Assembly: GCA_041751995.1 (NCBI GenBank)
Contig: JBGSHY010000059.1
Location: 20,528-84,527 of the forward strand
Length of the DNA: 64,000 bases
DNA from: JANMEX01 sp041751995
GTDB lineage: Bacteria > Pseudomonadota > Alphaproteobacteria > Rhizobiales > Rhizobiaceae
Reading direction: 5' to 3'
Below are positions 35,326-44,711 of the stretch, one piece after another. The notes below the pieces were generated by a model. The model saw nothing but the letters and a program-made list of their open reading frames with translations. It made no database searches and was not told the DNA's origin. A program made the translations under genes and the position numbers. The first letter of the stretch is position 1. Every line of letters begins with the position of its first letter.

Positions 35326-36798
35326 TCAATGCTGTGAGAAACCCGGCTTGGCGCTGCGGAAAATTGATATCCCCAGTTCGCGGATTTTCTTGCGAAGCGT
35401 GTTGCGGTTGAGTCCGAGCAACTCTGCCGCGCGTATTTGGTTGCCATTTGTTGCGGTAAGGCAGGCAAGAATGAGCGGATATTCGAATTCGGCAAGAAAC
35501 CGGTCATAAATGCCGGGTGGCGGCAAATTGTCCTTGAACGAGGCAAAATAGATCTGCAGTTGGACTTCGACAGCCTGCGAAATGGTCACGTCTTCGGCGT
35601 TGCCGCTTCCCGACCCGGCAGGTTGAAAACCGCCCTGCTCCGAGCGCAATTCCTGCTCGATGATGTCCCCGGTGATTTCATCCTGCGGATAAAGCGCCGA
35701 CAGGCGCCGGACGAGATTTTCGAGTTCGCGCACGTTGCCCGGCCAAGTATGACGTTTGAGCAGATCCAGAGCCGGCTGGTTTATTCGCTTGGGAGTCAAA
35801 CCCTCAGACTCAGCAATGTCGAAGAAATGCCGGACAAGATCGGGCACATCTTCCGCCCGTTCGCGCAGCGGCGGCAAACGCAGCGGGACGACATTCAGGC
35901 GGTAGTACAGATCCTCCCTGAACAGACCCTGCTGGATAAGTGTGCGCAGATCCTTGTTGGTTGCCGCAACAATGCGAACATCGGTGCGGATCGGGCTGCG
36001 TCCGCCGACTGTCGTGTACTCGCCCTGCTGCAGGACCCGCAGAAGCCGCGTTTGCGCCTCCATCGGCATGTCGCCGATTTCGTCCAAAAACAGTGTGCCG
36101 CCTTCTGCCTGTTCAAACCGGCCTGAGGTCCGGCTTTGGGCCCCGGTGAACGAACCCTTCTCATGGCCGAACAATTCTGACTCGATCAAATCGCGCGGAA
36201 TTGCCGCCATGTTGATGGCAACGAACGGGCCTTTCTTGCGCTTGCCGAACTCATGCAGCGCGCGCGCCACCAATTCCTTGCCGGTCCCCGATTCGCCGAC
36301 GACCATGACGGTCAAATCGGTCTGCATCATCCGCGCCAGCACGCGGTAAATTTCCTGCATCGCTGGTGACCGCCCGATCAGCGGCATGGTCTCCAGACCC
36401 TTTTCACGGGGTGCTCGATTCTCGCTCTGTTTGGGCTCGGATATCGCTCGACCGACGATGGCGACGAGTTCGGACAGATCAAATGGCTTTGGCAGATATT
36501 CGTAGGCGCCTTTTTCCGAAGCATGGATGGCGGTCATGAACGTGTTCTGTGCGCTCATCACAACCACCGGCAGTTCCGGCCGCATCTTCTTGATGCGCGG
36601 CAACATGTCGAAGGCATTTTCATCCGGCATGATGACGTCGGTGACGACGAGGTCTCCATCACCTGCCGAGACCCAGCGCCACAAGGTTGCGGCGTTGGAA
36701 GTCACCCGCACGTCATAGCCGGCACGGGAAAGCGCCTGGTTGAGCACTGTGCGAATAGCGCTGTCGTCGTCGGCGACGAGGATAAGACCTTTGCTCAT
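35326..36798 (-). CDS. ntrC: Nitrogen regulator NtrC
   Basis: NtrC activates sigma-54 promoters of nitrogen scavenging genes when phosphorylated by NtrB. The 490-residue protein has a receiver domain with VADDDSAIR and acceptor Asp in VVTDVIMP, an AAA+ domain (about 140-380) with GESGTGKELVARA and the sigma-54 loop as GSFTGA, and a Fis-type C-terminus (NGNQIRAAELLGLNRNTLRK). It overlaps ntrB by 4 bases. The presence of GSFTGA contrasts with its loss in NtrX next door. Confidence 0.96.
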   Translation of the reverse strand: MSKGLILVADDDSAIRTVLNQALSRAGYDVRVTSNAATLWRWVSAGDGDLVVTDVIMPDENAFDMLPRIKKMRPELPVVVMSAQNTFMTAIHASEKGAYEYLPKPFDLSELVAIVGRAISEPKQSENRAPREKGLETMPLIGRSPAMQEIYRVLARMMQTDLTVMVVGESGTGKELVARALHEFGKRKKGPFVAINMAAIPRDLIESELFGHEKGSFTGAQSRTSGRFEQAEGGTLFLDEIGDMPMEAQTRLLRVLQQGEYTTVGGRSPIRTDVRIVAATNKDLRTLIQQGLFREDLYYRLNVVPLRLPPLRERAEDVPDLVRHFFDIAESEGLTPKRINQPALDLLKRHTWPGNVRELENLVRRLSALYPQDEITGDIIEQELRSEQGGFQPAGSGSGNAEDVTISQAVEVQLQIYFASFKDNLPPPGIYDRFLAEFEYPLILACLTATNGNQIRAAELLGLNRNTLRKKIRELGISIFRSAKPGFSQH

Positions 36799-37952
36799 CG
36801 GCGGCCACCTTCCTTCAATTCAAGATAATCATCTGCGTTTTCGGTGTCGGGCCCGCTGTATGCTGGCAACAGGATGCGGAATGTCGTGCGGCGCGGCTGG
36901 GAGTCGCATTCGATTACCCCGCCATGATCGCCGACGATCTTGGCCACAAGCGCCAGCCCGAGGCCGGAACCATTGGTTTTGGTGGTTACAAACGGATCGA
37001 ACAAATGCGGTTTGATGTCGTCGGTCACGCCTCGCCCGTTGTCGATGACGCAAAATTCAAGTGGCAGGGATACACGTTCGCGGCTGCCGGGAACCGACAG
37101 GCGAACACCCGGCCGGAATGCCGTGGACAAGGTGATTTCACCTCCCTGCTCATCACCAATGGCTTCGGCTGCGTTCTTGACGAGATTGAGGAAAATCTGG
37201 ACCAGCTGATCGCGATTGGCGAGGACCGGCGGCAGCGACGGGTCATACTCTTCGTGGAATTTGATATGGCGTCCAAAGCCGTTTCGGGCGATGGCGCGCA
37301 CATGGTCTAGCACGACATGGATGTTAACCGGCTGGCGCTGGATCGGGCGTTCGTCGGAGAACACCTCCATCCGGTCTACAAGCGAGACAATCCTGTCGGT
37401 TTCATCGGTGATCAGCCGGGTCAGATCGCGGTCTTCGTCCGAAACCACGGTTTCCAGAAGCTGCGCCGCGCCGCGTATGCCCGATAGCGGGTTCTTGATT
37501 TCATGCGCGAGCATGGATGCAAGCCCGGTCACCGAACGCGCTGCCCCGCGATGCGTCATTTGCCTGTCAAGCTTGTCCGCCATTGAGCGTTCCTGAAACA
37601 GGATCACGACAGAGCCCGGCGCTTCGGTGACAGGGGCAACGTAAAGATCGACCAGACGGTCGTTGCCAAGGCGCGGGGACGAGATGTCGACACGGTATTC
37701 ATTGACCGGGGAACGGCGTTCCCTGACCTGTTCCACCAGTGCCAACAACGGGCTACCGAAGGCGACGAAGTTGGCCAGCGTGTTGCGAGCGAGGATGTTC
37801 TGGCTTGCCTTGAAGTAGCTCTCTGCTTCCGAGTTCGCGAAGGAGATCAGGTTTGAAGGATCGACCATGATCACCGGATGGCGAATGGTGTTCAACACCA
37901 TCATGGCCATGTCGAGCGGCGGCTTGAGACCCGCCAATGCAGCGTTACTCAC
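36795..37952 (-). CDS. ntrB: Nitrogen sensor kinase NtrB
   Basis: NtrB is the soluble kinase/phosphatase that controls NtrC under direction of the PII protein. The 385-residue sequence shows a PAS domain (about 15-115), the HisKA box MLAHEIKNPLSGIRGA with the phospho-His near residue 155, and a HATPase domain with NLVKNAAEAIG, DNGRGV and GSGLGLAL. No membrane helix is visible. It overlaps dusB and ntrC by 4 bases on each side, so dusB-ntrB-ntrC is one translationally coupled operon. Confidence 0.96.
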   Translation of the reverse strand: MSNAALAGLKPPLDMAMMVLNTIRHPVIMVDPSNLISFANSEAESYFKASQNILARNTLANFVAFGSPLLALVEQVRERRSPVNEYRVDISSPRLGNDRLVDLYVAPVTEAPGSVVILFQERSMADKLDRQMTHRGAARSVTGLASMLAHEIKNPLSGIRGAAQLLETVVSDEDRDLTRLITDETDRIVSLVDRMEVFSDERPIQRQPVNIHVVLDHVRAIARNGFGRHIKFHEEYDPSLPPVLANRDQLVQIFLNLVKNAAEAIGDEQGGEITLSTAFRPGVRLSVPGSRERVSLPLEFCVIDNGRGVTDDIKPHLFDPFVTTKTNGSGLGLALVAKIVGDHGGVIECDSQPRRTTFRILLPAYSGPDTENADDYLELKEGGRR

Positions 37953-38989
37953 GCGACTTTCCTTTCACTCAACGGCGTTGCGAAATCGGCGCCGGAGAAA
38001 ATGCTTCTGATGATTGAAATTGTCTCTTGGGGCTCGTCCGCAGTCATCATGGCTTGACGAAATTGCGGCGGGCATCCGGCAGCATGAGCGTCCAGATACC
38101 AACCGAGATGCTTGCGGGCGTGGCGGCTGCCGATATGAGCGCCATAGTGAGAGAGCATGTCTTTATAGTGATGCTCGATATAGTCAGCCAGTGCTTGGCC
38201 CGCAGGCTCAAATGCCATGCCAACTTCTGACGCCAGCTTTCCTGCCAGCCAGGGCTGTCCATAATGGGCCCTGCCAATCATGACGGCATCAGCGCCGGAC
38301 CGTCTCCGGGCCTCGTCTGCAGACGTCAAATCGACGATGTCGCCATTGATCGTCAGCGGGACCTTGATGGCTTCACGCACGGCGCGGACGGCAGACCAAT
38401 CCGCCTTGCCGGCATAGAATTGGCAACGGGTTCGGCCATGAACCGTGATCATCTGGATTCCGGCACTCTCGGCGCGCTTGGCGAGGTCCGGAGCGTTGAC
38501 CGTGTGGTCATCCCATCCGAGCCGCATTTTGAGTGTCACAGGCACGCTGACGGCTTTCACGGTGGCCTCAACCAGTGTCATGGCGTGATCCAGATCGCGC
38601 ATCAACGCCGATCCGGAATATCCGCCAGTCACTTTCTTGGCCGGGCAGCCCATGTTGATGTCGATGATGTCGGCGCCTGCGGCTTCTATGGCTTTTGCTG
38701 CCTCGCCCATCCAATAGGCTTCACGCCCCGCCAATTGCACCATATGGATGCCGGAGCCCGTCGGACGGGAGCGCTTGATGCTTTCCTCGGAGCCTTTGAC
38801 AAACTCTTGACTTGCCACCATCTCCGAGATCACAAGCCCTGCCCCGGCCTCTGACGCCCGCTTGCGGAATGGCACGTCGGTCACGCCGGACATGGGCGCA
38901 AGAAAGTAGCGATTGGGCACGGTCACCGCGCCAATTCTCAATGGCTGACGCAAATCCGGTATGTCTAATTTTTGAGCAGCGAAATTCAT
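37949..38989 (-). CDS. dusB: tRNA-dihydrouridine synthase B (NifR3)
   Basis: DusB reduces specific uridines of tRNA to dihydrouridine, using FMN. The 346-residue protein has the start of the barrel LAPMSGVTDVPFRKR, the catalytic cysteine in INMGCPAKKVTGG, KMRLGWDDH, VHGRTRCQFYAGKADW, and MIGRAHYGQPW. The gene was first named nifR3 because it leads the ntrBC operon in these bacteria, exactly as here. The 121-base upstream gap should hold the operon promoter; no clear sigma-54 site was seen there. Confidence 0.96.
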   Translation of the reverse strand: MNFAAQKLDIPDLRQPLRIGAVTVPNRYFLAPMSGVTDVPFRKRASEAGAGLVISEMVASQEFVKGSEESIKRSRPTGSGIHMVQLAGREAYWMGEAAKAIEAAGADIIDINMGCPAKKVTGGYSGSALMRDLDHAMTLVEATVKAVSVPVTLKMRLGWDDHTVNAPDLAKRAESAGIQMITVHGRTRCQFYAGKADWSAVRAVREAIKVPLTINGDIVDLTSADEARRRSGADAVMIGRAHYGQPWLAGKLASEVGMAFEPAGQALADYIEHHYKDMLSHYGAHIGSRHARKHLGWYLDAHAAGCPPQFRQAMMTADEPQETISIIRSIFSGADFATPLSERKVA

Positions 38990-39110
38990 CGCTTATTTTA
39001 TAGCCAATATGTCCGAATAAACAAGCCATGAAGTCCATCAATCCGTTGGATGGCTTTCCTTCATCCAAACGGCGCGCTATCGCTTCGCCGGGAACTGAAG
39101 GGCCGCAGGC

Positions 39111-40304
39111 GTGACTGAAAACAGAGAATCAACCGTCGTGATCGTCGCCGCAGGCCGGGGTGAGCGTGCCGGGCAGGAAGGCGGCCCGAAGCAGTACCGC
39201 TTGATCGGCGGCGCGCCGGTCTTGCGTCACACGGTTTTGGCTTTCCTCACAACCGGTCTTTTCCGGCGTATCGTTGTCGTCATTCACAAGGGCGATCATG
39301 TTTTGGCAACGGAAGCGCTGTCTGGCCTTGGCGACACCATATCGCTTGTGACAGGCGGGCCCACCCGGCAGGCGTCCACACTGCTTGGCCTGCAATCGCT
39401 TTCAGACAATCCTCCCGCCAATGTGCTGATCCATGATGGCGTTCGTCCATTTGTCGATTTGGACTTGCTCAAGCGCGTTCTGGAAGGCCTCGATGGCGAC
39501 CATGGCGTCATCCCTGCCCTTGCTGTTTCCGATACGCTGAAAAGAGCAACGAATTTCGTCATTGACGGGACTGTGGATCGCCAAGGCCTGTTTGCTGCAC
39601 AGACACCACAGGCGTTTCCGTATCGCGCCATATTGAACGCCCATGTGGCTGCGTCCGAACAAAACCTGCAACATTTCACCGATGACGCTGCCATTTCCGA
39701 ATGGGCGGACATGCCCGTTCGCATTGTCGAAGGCTCGCCCGATAACATAAAGCTGACCGTGAAAAGAGATATTGAATTGGCCGACCAGCGAGTGTCCTCC
39801 GCGACCTTCTTTCCCGATGTGCGCACCGGCAACGGCTATGACGTCCACTCGTTCGAGCCGGGCGATCATGTAACGCTTTGCGGTGTCGTCATTCCGCATG
39901 AAGCCAAACTCAATGGCCATTCTGATTCTGATGTTGCTTTGCACGCCCTGACAGATGCACTTTTGGCAACACGCAGTGCGGGCGACATCGGCACGCATTT
40001 TCCGCCGAGTGATCCGCAGTGGCGCGGCGCGGCGTCCAGCATCTTCATCAGGCATGCGGCAGAAATTGTCCGCGCGGCCGGAGGGCGCATAGCCAATGCC
40101 GACATCACGTTGATTTGCGAAGCGCCAAAGATCGGCCCACACCGTGAGTCCATGGTCGCAGCGGTGGCAGCCATGCTTGATCTTGACCTGGACCGTGTCT
40201 CCGTAAAAGCCACGACAAACGAGAAACTCGGCTTCATTGGACGCAAGGAAGGCATCGCTGCCATTGCGACCGCGACTGTTGTCTATCCGGGACAGCTGAA
40301 ATGA
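39111..40304 (+). CDS. ispDF: Bifunctional IspD/IspF isoprenoid synthesis enzyme
   Basis: This fusion catalyses two non-consecutive steps of the methylerythritol phosphate pathway: CDP-ME synthesis (IspD) and cyclisation to ME-cPP (IspF). The 397-residue protein starts at GTG and shows the IspD half (VIVAAGRGERAG, DGVRPFVD, TPQAF; about 1-230) and the IspF half (GNGYDVHSFEPGDHVTLCG, GHSDSDVALHALTDALL, KATTNEKLGFIGRKEG; about 237-397). The fused form is typical of alphaproteobacteria. It overlaps the pncC-like gene by 4 bases and is divergent from dusB. Confidence 0.97.
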   Translation: MTENRESTVVIVAAGRGERAGQEGGPKQYRLIGGAPVLRHTVLAFLTTGLFRRIVVVIHKGDHVLATEALSGLGDTISLVTGGPTRQASTLLGLQSLSDNPPANVLIHDGVRPFVDLDLLKRVLEGLDGDHGVIPALAVSDTLKRATNFVIDGTVDRQGLFAAQTPQAFPYRAILNAHVAASEQNLQHFTDDAAISEWADMPVRIVEGSPDNIKLTVKRDIELADQRVSSATFFPDVRTGNGYDVHSFEPGDHVTLCGVVIPHEAKLNGHSDSDVALHALTDALLATRSAGDIGTHFPPSDPQWRGAASSIFIRHAAEIVRAAGGRIANADITLICEAPKIGPHRESMVAAVAAMLDLDLDRVSVKATTNEKLGFIGRKEGIAAIATATVVYPGQLK

Positions 40305-40798
40305 GTCTGTTCCCGCGAGACGTCATCGAACTGGCGACCGACGTGTTGGCCGCCTGCCGCAAACGCGGTTTGATGATTGCGACCGCAGAGTCTTGCACCG
40401 GCGGATTGATCGCTGCAGTGCTGACGGAAATCGCCGGTTCGTCTGAGGTCGTCGATCGCGGCTTCGTCACGTATTCCAACGAAGCCAAGATTGCGATGCT
40501 CGGGGTCGAGGCCGAGACGCTTGGAGCGTTTGGCGCAGTATCAAGGGAGACAGCGCTGGAGATGGCCACGGGCGCCTTGGCGAATTCGCTTGCTAGCATT
40601 TCCGTCGCTGTAACCGGAGTTGCAGGCCCGGGCGGCGGATCAATCGACAAACCGGTCGGGCTTGTCCACATCGCTGTGGCCAACGCGGCAAACACCGTTC
40701 ATCGCGAATGCCGCTTTGGCGCGATCAGCCGCGAACAGATCCGGATGGAAACCGTCCGCACCGCCTTGCAGATGATCCTCAGCCTCGTTCAGACCTAA
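40301..40798 (+). CDS. pncC: Nicotinamide-nucleotide amidase (CinA C-terminal domain)
   Basis: The 165-residue protein is the stand-alone C-terminal domain of CinA, which deamidates nicotinamide mononucleotide in pyridine nucleotide recycling. Characteristic stretches are TAESCTGGLIAAVLTEIAG, FVTYSNEAKIAMLGV, GAVSRETALEMA and VTGVAGPGGGS. It lacks the N-terminal molybdopterin-like half of full CinA, so the name competence/damage-inducible protein does not apply to function. It is coupled to ispDF by a 4-base overlap. It converges on the fusion transporter gene with 4 bases between stops. Confidence 0.93.
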   Translation: MSLFPRDVIELATDVLAACRKRGLMIATAESCTGGLIAAVLTEIAGSSEVVDRGFVTYSNEAKIAMLGVEAETLGAFGAVSRETALEMATGALANSLASISVAVTGVAGPGGGSIDKPVGLVHIAVANAANTVHRECRFGAISREQIRMETVRTALQMILSLVQT

Positions 40799-40802
40799 GT
40801 GG

Positions 40803-43103
40803 TCACTTGGCTGTATAGTGCCGCCACATTGATTCAAGGATGTTGGAATAGCCATCGGTCCACGGCGTGATGCCGTTATCTTCGGCAGCCAGCCAACGCT
40901 TGTCGTCCTTCAACGCGCCAAAATCCGCATCCTGTCGTGCGAGCACGGCAACGATGCTCGGCATGGCCATATTGACCGTCTCGGCACTGTTTTCCGGTTT
41001 GAAATTGCCGGTCATGGCAACCAGACCAAGTGACTTTGCGTTAGCCGCAACGACACTCTTCAGATCCATGTGGCGGTTCGAAATGTGCATGACCAGAAGG
41101 CCACCCGGTTTCACCTTGCGCATGAACAGGTCGATCGCCTCTGTGGTCATCATGTGAACCGGAATTGAATCGGACGAAAACGCGTCCAGTATCAGCAAAT
41201 CGAAATTGGCATCGGCAGCATCTGCAAGCGCGAGGCGCCCATCCGCTACGGTAACTTTTGCGCCTTGGGCGCAATCGGAAAGGAAGCGGAACTGCGCAGG
41301 ATCCGAAGCGATCTTCATCACCAGCGGATCGATTTCGACCAGTTCCATTTTCTCGCCAGACTTCATCTGGCAGGCCAGGCTGCCGGCGCCAACGCCGATA
41401 ATGCCCGTATTGCCCAGCATGCCGCCTGCATTCTTGCGCGCAGCGATGATGGCAGAGTTCAAGCCGCCGTCGGCCGTGTAGTAGGTCAGCGGCAACGGCT
41501 TGCCGGGCGCTTTCACGTCTTTAAGGCGCATCGCGCCATGCAATGTCGTGCCATGCAGAAAGTTGCGTACGCCGGTTTCTTCAATGTCCAGAACACGGAC
41601 AACGCCAAAGAAGCTGCGGGCTGAAATCGAATTGTTGAAATAGCTGTACTTGACCAGATTGTTGGCAAATATCGCCACGCAAAGGGCTGGAACCACCAGC
41701 GGCACGCGGAACAAGGCGTAGGCGGCGGCGATCAGCAAAAAGCCGTTGACGACTGCCAGCGAGCCTTCGTTCGAGTAAAAAGTACCTAGTCCGGCTTTCT
41801 GCATGATCAGCAGCAGCGCCACAATGGCCGTAGCGACGGCAGCGGTGATCATCGCCATGCGCAACAGCGACTGCCCGCGGAAGCGCTTCAGCGTCGCAAG
41901 CGACAGCAGGAGCAGCACCGGATATTCGGCATTCCAGGAAAACAGCTGCATGGAAATCAAGCTGGCGAACAGCCCACCCAACACGCCGCCAATCGACATG
42001 GCAAAATAGAATTCGGTCAGATGCGACGACGACGGGCGGATTGCCGCCATGGAGCCGTGGGCATGCATCGCCACCAGGAAGAACGCACCGAAATGCAGCG
42101 GCAGGCTGATCGAGATCGGCAGGAAAAGCGGGTTGAAGGTGAAGTAGATCGTGGCAATCAAAACATAAGGCAGAATGCGCTCGACCGTCGAAGGCTTCAG
42201 CACCGGCTTCTTCTGGAACACGATGACAAATGTCAGAAGGAACAGCGCCAGCGGAACGATCCACAGGAATGGCGCGGCGGCGACGTCCGTAGAGACATGC
42301 GCGGTGACGGCAACGAGCAGCGATGACGGGATAAAGGCGTAGGCGATCCACGTTGCGCGGGTCAGCCATGTTACCGGGGCTTTTGAAGTTTCGTCATGCA
42401 CAAGCGCATCCGTGCCTTCCTCGGAAACCAGAGGTGCGCCAAAAGCGAGGCGAGCAGCAAAATAGCCACAAGCCGCGATCAGGACGCCCAGAACGACAAA
42501 GCCGCCAGTCCACAGAGCACTTTGGTGTTCGAGATCAAACAGCGGCTCGATCAAAATTATGTAGAGAATGAGCGAGGCAAACGAGCCGATGTTGCTGGCG
42601 CCATAAAGGAAATACGGGTCCTTGGCGTGAACATGACCGGTGCGGGCAAACCAGGCCTGCAAAAGCGGGCCATTGGCCGATACGGCAAAGAACGGCAGGC
42701 CGACGGAAACAGTGAACAGGCCGATCAGCCACAGCGCTTCACCATCGGCTGGCGGGCGCTGCCAGCTTTCCGGAATGGCGATCGGCAGCGCGACCAGTGC
42801 GATCAGCAATACTGTCGCATGGACAAACACGGCCGTCTTGAGCGACAGATACCGGCTCAGCACATGGGCGTAGCCGTATCCGGCCAGCAAAACAGTCTGG
42901 AAGAACACCATCGCCACGGACCAGACAGCAGGCGTGCCGCCGAGGCGCGGCAAGACCATCTTGGCGAAGAAGGGCTGAACCGAAAACAAGAGGAAGGCGG
43001 ACATAAACAGCGTGAACGCGGTCAACGGCAAGATGATGGCTGCTGGTTGAATTGCGCTCTTGTTGTTTATTGCACTTGATTGAAAACTCACGACCGCCCC
43101 CAT
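40803..43103 (-). CDS. MFS/spermidine synthase-like fusion membrane protein
   Basis: The 766-residue protein joins a polytopic N-terminal part (about residues 20-500, some 12-14 hydrophobic segments) to a cytosolic methyltransferase-fold domain like spermidine synthase (about 530-750). That domain has IGVGAGSLACQM, ELVEIDP, a DGR and ILDAFSSDSIP, so the nucleotide pocket is mostly kept. The family is widespread but without assigned function; aminopropyl transfer is not certain, because key polyamine-binding residues were not verifiable by eye. It has no operon partner: pncC converges and the COQ10-like gene is 45 bases away on the same strand. Confidence 0.85.
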   Translation of the reverse strand: MGAVVSFQSSAINNKSAIQPAAIILPLTAFTLFMSAFLLFSVQPFFAKMVLPRLGGTPAVWSVAMVFFQTVLLAGYGYAHVLSRYLSLKTAVFVHATVLLIALVALPIAIPESWQRPPADGEALWLIGLFTVSVGLPFFAVSANGPLLQAWFARTGHVHAKDPYFLYGASNIGSFASLILYIILIEPLFDLEHQSALWTGGFVVLGVLIAACGYFAARLAFGAPLVSEEGTDALVHDETSKAPVTWLTRATWIAYAFIPSSLLVAVTAHVSTDVAAAPFLWIVPLALFLLTFVIVFQKKPVLKPSTVERILPYVLIATIYFTFNPLFLPISISLPLHFGAFFLVAMHAHGSMAAIRPSSSHLTEFYFAMSIGGVLGGLFASLISMQLFSWNAEYPVLLLLSLATLKRFRGQSLLRMAMITAAVATAIVALLLIMQKAGLGTFYSNEGSLAVVNGFLLIAAAYALFRVPLVVPALCVAIFANNLVKYSYFNNSISARSFFGVVRVLDIEETGVRNFLHGTTLHGAMRLKDVKAPGKPLPLTYYTADGGLNSAIIAARKNAGGMLGNTGIIGVGAGSLACQMKSGEKMELVEIDPLVMKIASDPAQFRFLSDCAQGAKVTVADGRLALADAADANFDLLILDAFSSDSIPVHMMTTEAIDLFMRKVKPGGLLVMHISNRHMDLKSVVAANAKSLGLVAMTGNFKPENSAETVNMAMPSIVAVLARQDADFGALKDDKRWLAAEDNGITPWTDGYSNILESMWRHYTAK

Positions 43104-43148
43104 GTTCAGAACGAGGCGACCTTACCCATCAAGTCTCAAGATTTGGTT

Positions 43149-43610
43149 TCAGGCGGGCAAAGCGCCTTTGCCGTAAATCTTGTCCGCCCGCTCTTCAAAC
43201 GCTGCGGAAAAGCGCCTGAAGGCGACGTCAAACATTGAACCCATCACCATGCCGAGCATGCGGCTCTTGAACTCATAGTCGATCGAAAATCCCACGTCGC
43301 AGCCGCCAGTGGCCTGCAAAAATGTCCAGCGGTTGTTGAGATATTTGAACGGTCCGTTGAGATATTGCACGTCAATGGTCAGTGCTGCCGGATCCATCAG
43401 GACCTGGCTGGCGAACGTCTCCCTGATCGCCTTGTAGCCAACCGTCATGTCCGCCACGAGCAGCGTCTTGCCGTCCCGCTCCTTGCGCGACTTGATCACC
43501 AGCGCCTCGCAAAGCGGCAGAAACTCGGGATACTTTTCCGCGTCGGCCACCAGCGCGAACATGTTTTCCGGCGAATGGGACACAAACCGCGTGGTGGTGA
43601 ATTTCGGCAT
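43149..43610 (-). CDS. COQ10/START-like ubiquinone-binding protein
   Basis: The 153-residue protein has the SRPBCC fold of the COQ10/RatA group, with the motif LVADAEKYPEFLPLCEAL near residues 20-37, ADMTVGYKAIRETF and a final FEERADKIYG. Family members bind coenzyme Q and aid respiration; the older toxin name RatA fits only the enterobacterial proteins. It starts 3 bases after the lipA stop on the same strand, so lipA and this gene form a two-gene operon, common in Rhizobiales. Confidence 0.9.
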   Translation of the reverse strand: MPKFTTTRFVSHSPENMFALVADAEKYPEFLPLCEALVIKSRKERDGKTLLVADMTVGYKAIRETFASQVLMDPAALTIDVQYLNGPFKYLNNRWTFLQATGGCDVGFSIDYEFKSRMLGMVMGSMFDVAFRRFSAAFEERADKIYGKGALPA

Positions 43611-43613
43611 GTG

Positions 43614-44567
43614 TCAGGCGCGTTTGGAAAGATGCGCTTCGCGCGCAGCGCGGAGTTTGGAAAAATCATCCCCGGCATGATGTGATGAGCGTGTCAGAGG
43701 GCTTGCAGCGACCAGCAGGAAGCCCTTTGAATAGGCGACTGTTTCGTAGCCCTTGAATTCCTCCGGCGTGACGAAATTCACCACCCGGTGGTGCTTGCGC
43801 GTCGGCTGAAGATACTGGCCCATGGTCAGGAAGTCGACATCCGCGGAGCGCAGATCGTCCATCAGCTGCAGCACTTCGTTTCGCTCCTCGCCAAGACCAA
43901 CCATGACGCCGGACTTGGTGAACATCGACGGGTCAAGTTCCTTGACCCTTTGCAGCAGCCGGATGGAATGGAAATAACGCGCGCCCGGACGGACTGTCAG
44001 ATAGTTGGATGGTACCGTTTCGAGATTGTGGTTGAAAACGTCCGGCTTTGCTTTGACGACGATCTCCAGCGCGCCTTCCTTGCGCAGGAAGTCCGGCGTC
44101 AGGATTTCAATGGTTGTCGTCGGCGAGGTTTCGCGGATGGCCTTGATGACATCCGCAAAATGCTGCGCTCCGCCGTCCGGCAGATCATCACGGTCGACCG
44201 ACGTGATGACGACATGGCTAAGCCCCATCTGCAGTACCGCCTTGGCGACGCTTTCTGGCTCCGCCTTGTCAAGCGCGTTCGGCATGCCGGTGCGGACGTT
44301 GCAGAAGGCGCAGGCGCGGGTGCAAATCTCACCCATGATCATGAAGGTCGCGTGCTTCTTGTCCCAGCATTCGCCGATGTTCGGGCAGCTGGCCTCCTCG
44401 CACACGGTCACCAGCTTGTGCGAACGCACCAGATCGCGTGTTTCCTGATAGCCCTTGGAAACAGGCGCTCGAACGCGGATCCAGTCGGGCTTCCGCAGCA
44501 TTTCGGTATCGGGCCGATTGGCCTTTTCCGGATGGCGCGGCTTTGTGACGTCAAGAACAGTGACCAT
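43614..44567 (-). CDS. lipA: Lipoyl synthase
   Basis: LipA inserts sulfur into octanoyl groups on lipoyl domains, a radical SAM reaction with an auxiliary [4Fe-4S] cluster. The 317-residue protein has the auxiliary cysteines CEEASCPNIGECW (C-x4-C-x5-C) and the radical SAM CTRACAFCNV (C-x3-C-x2-C), plus the C-terminal RSSHHAG serine. It serves the lipoylated PdhB and PdhC subunits encoded a few kb away. Its downstream operon partner is the COQ10-like gene. Confidence 0.98.
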   Translation of the reverse strand: MVTVLDVTKPRHPEKANRPDTEMLRKPDWIRVRAPVSKGYQETRDLVRSHKLVTVCEEASCPNIGECWDKKHATFMIMGEICTRACAFCNVRTGMPNALDKAEPESVAKAVLQMGLSHVVITSVDRDDLPDGGAQHFADVIKAIRETSPTTTIEILTPDFLRKEGALEIVVKAKPDVFNHNLETVPSNYLTVRPGARYFHSIRLLQRVKELDPSMFTKSGVMVGLGEERNEVLQLMDDLRSADVDFLTMGQYLQPTRKHHRVVNFVTPEEFKGYETVAYSKGFLLVAASPLTRSSHHAGDDFSKLRAAREAHLSKRA

Positions 44568-44711
44568 GGGAACTCCCTTGCGGCCTTAAATAGTTGGCCC
44601 GCCCTTCCCTGTCGAGTGCGACTGTCGCATGACAGACCCTCAAATCTGCAACACGAACAATTTACGTGTCTGCGCTAGCTTTGTTCTGTGCGGTCGGGGG
44701 GGTCTGACAGA

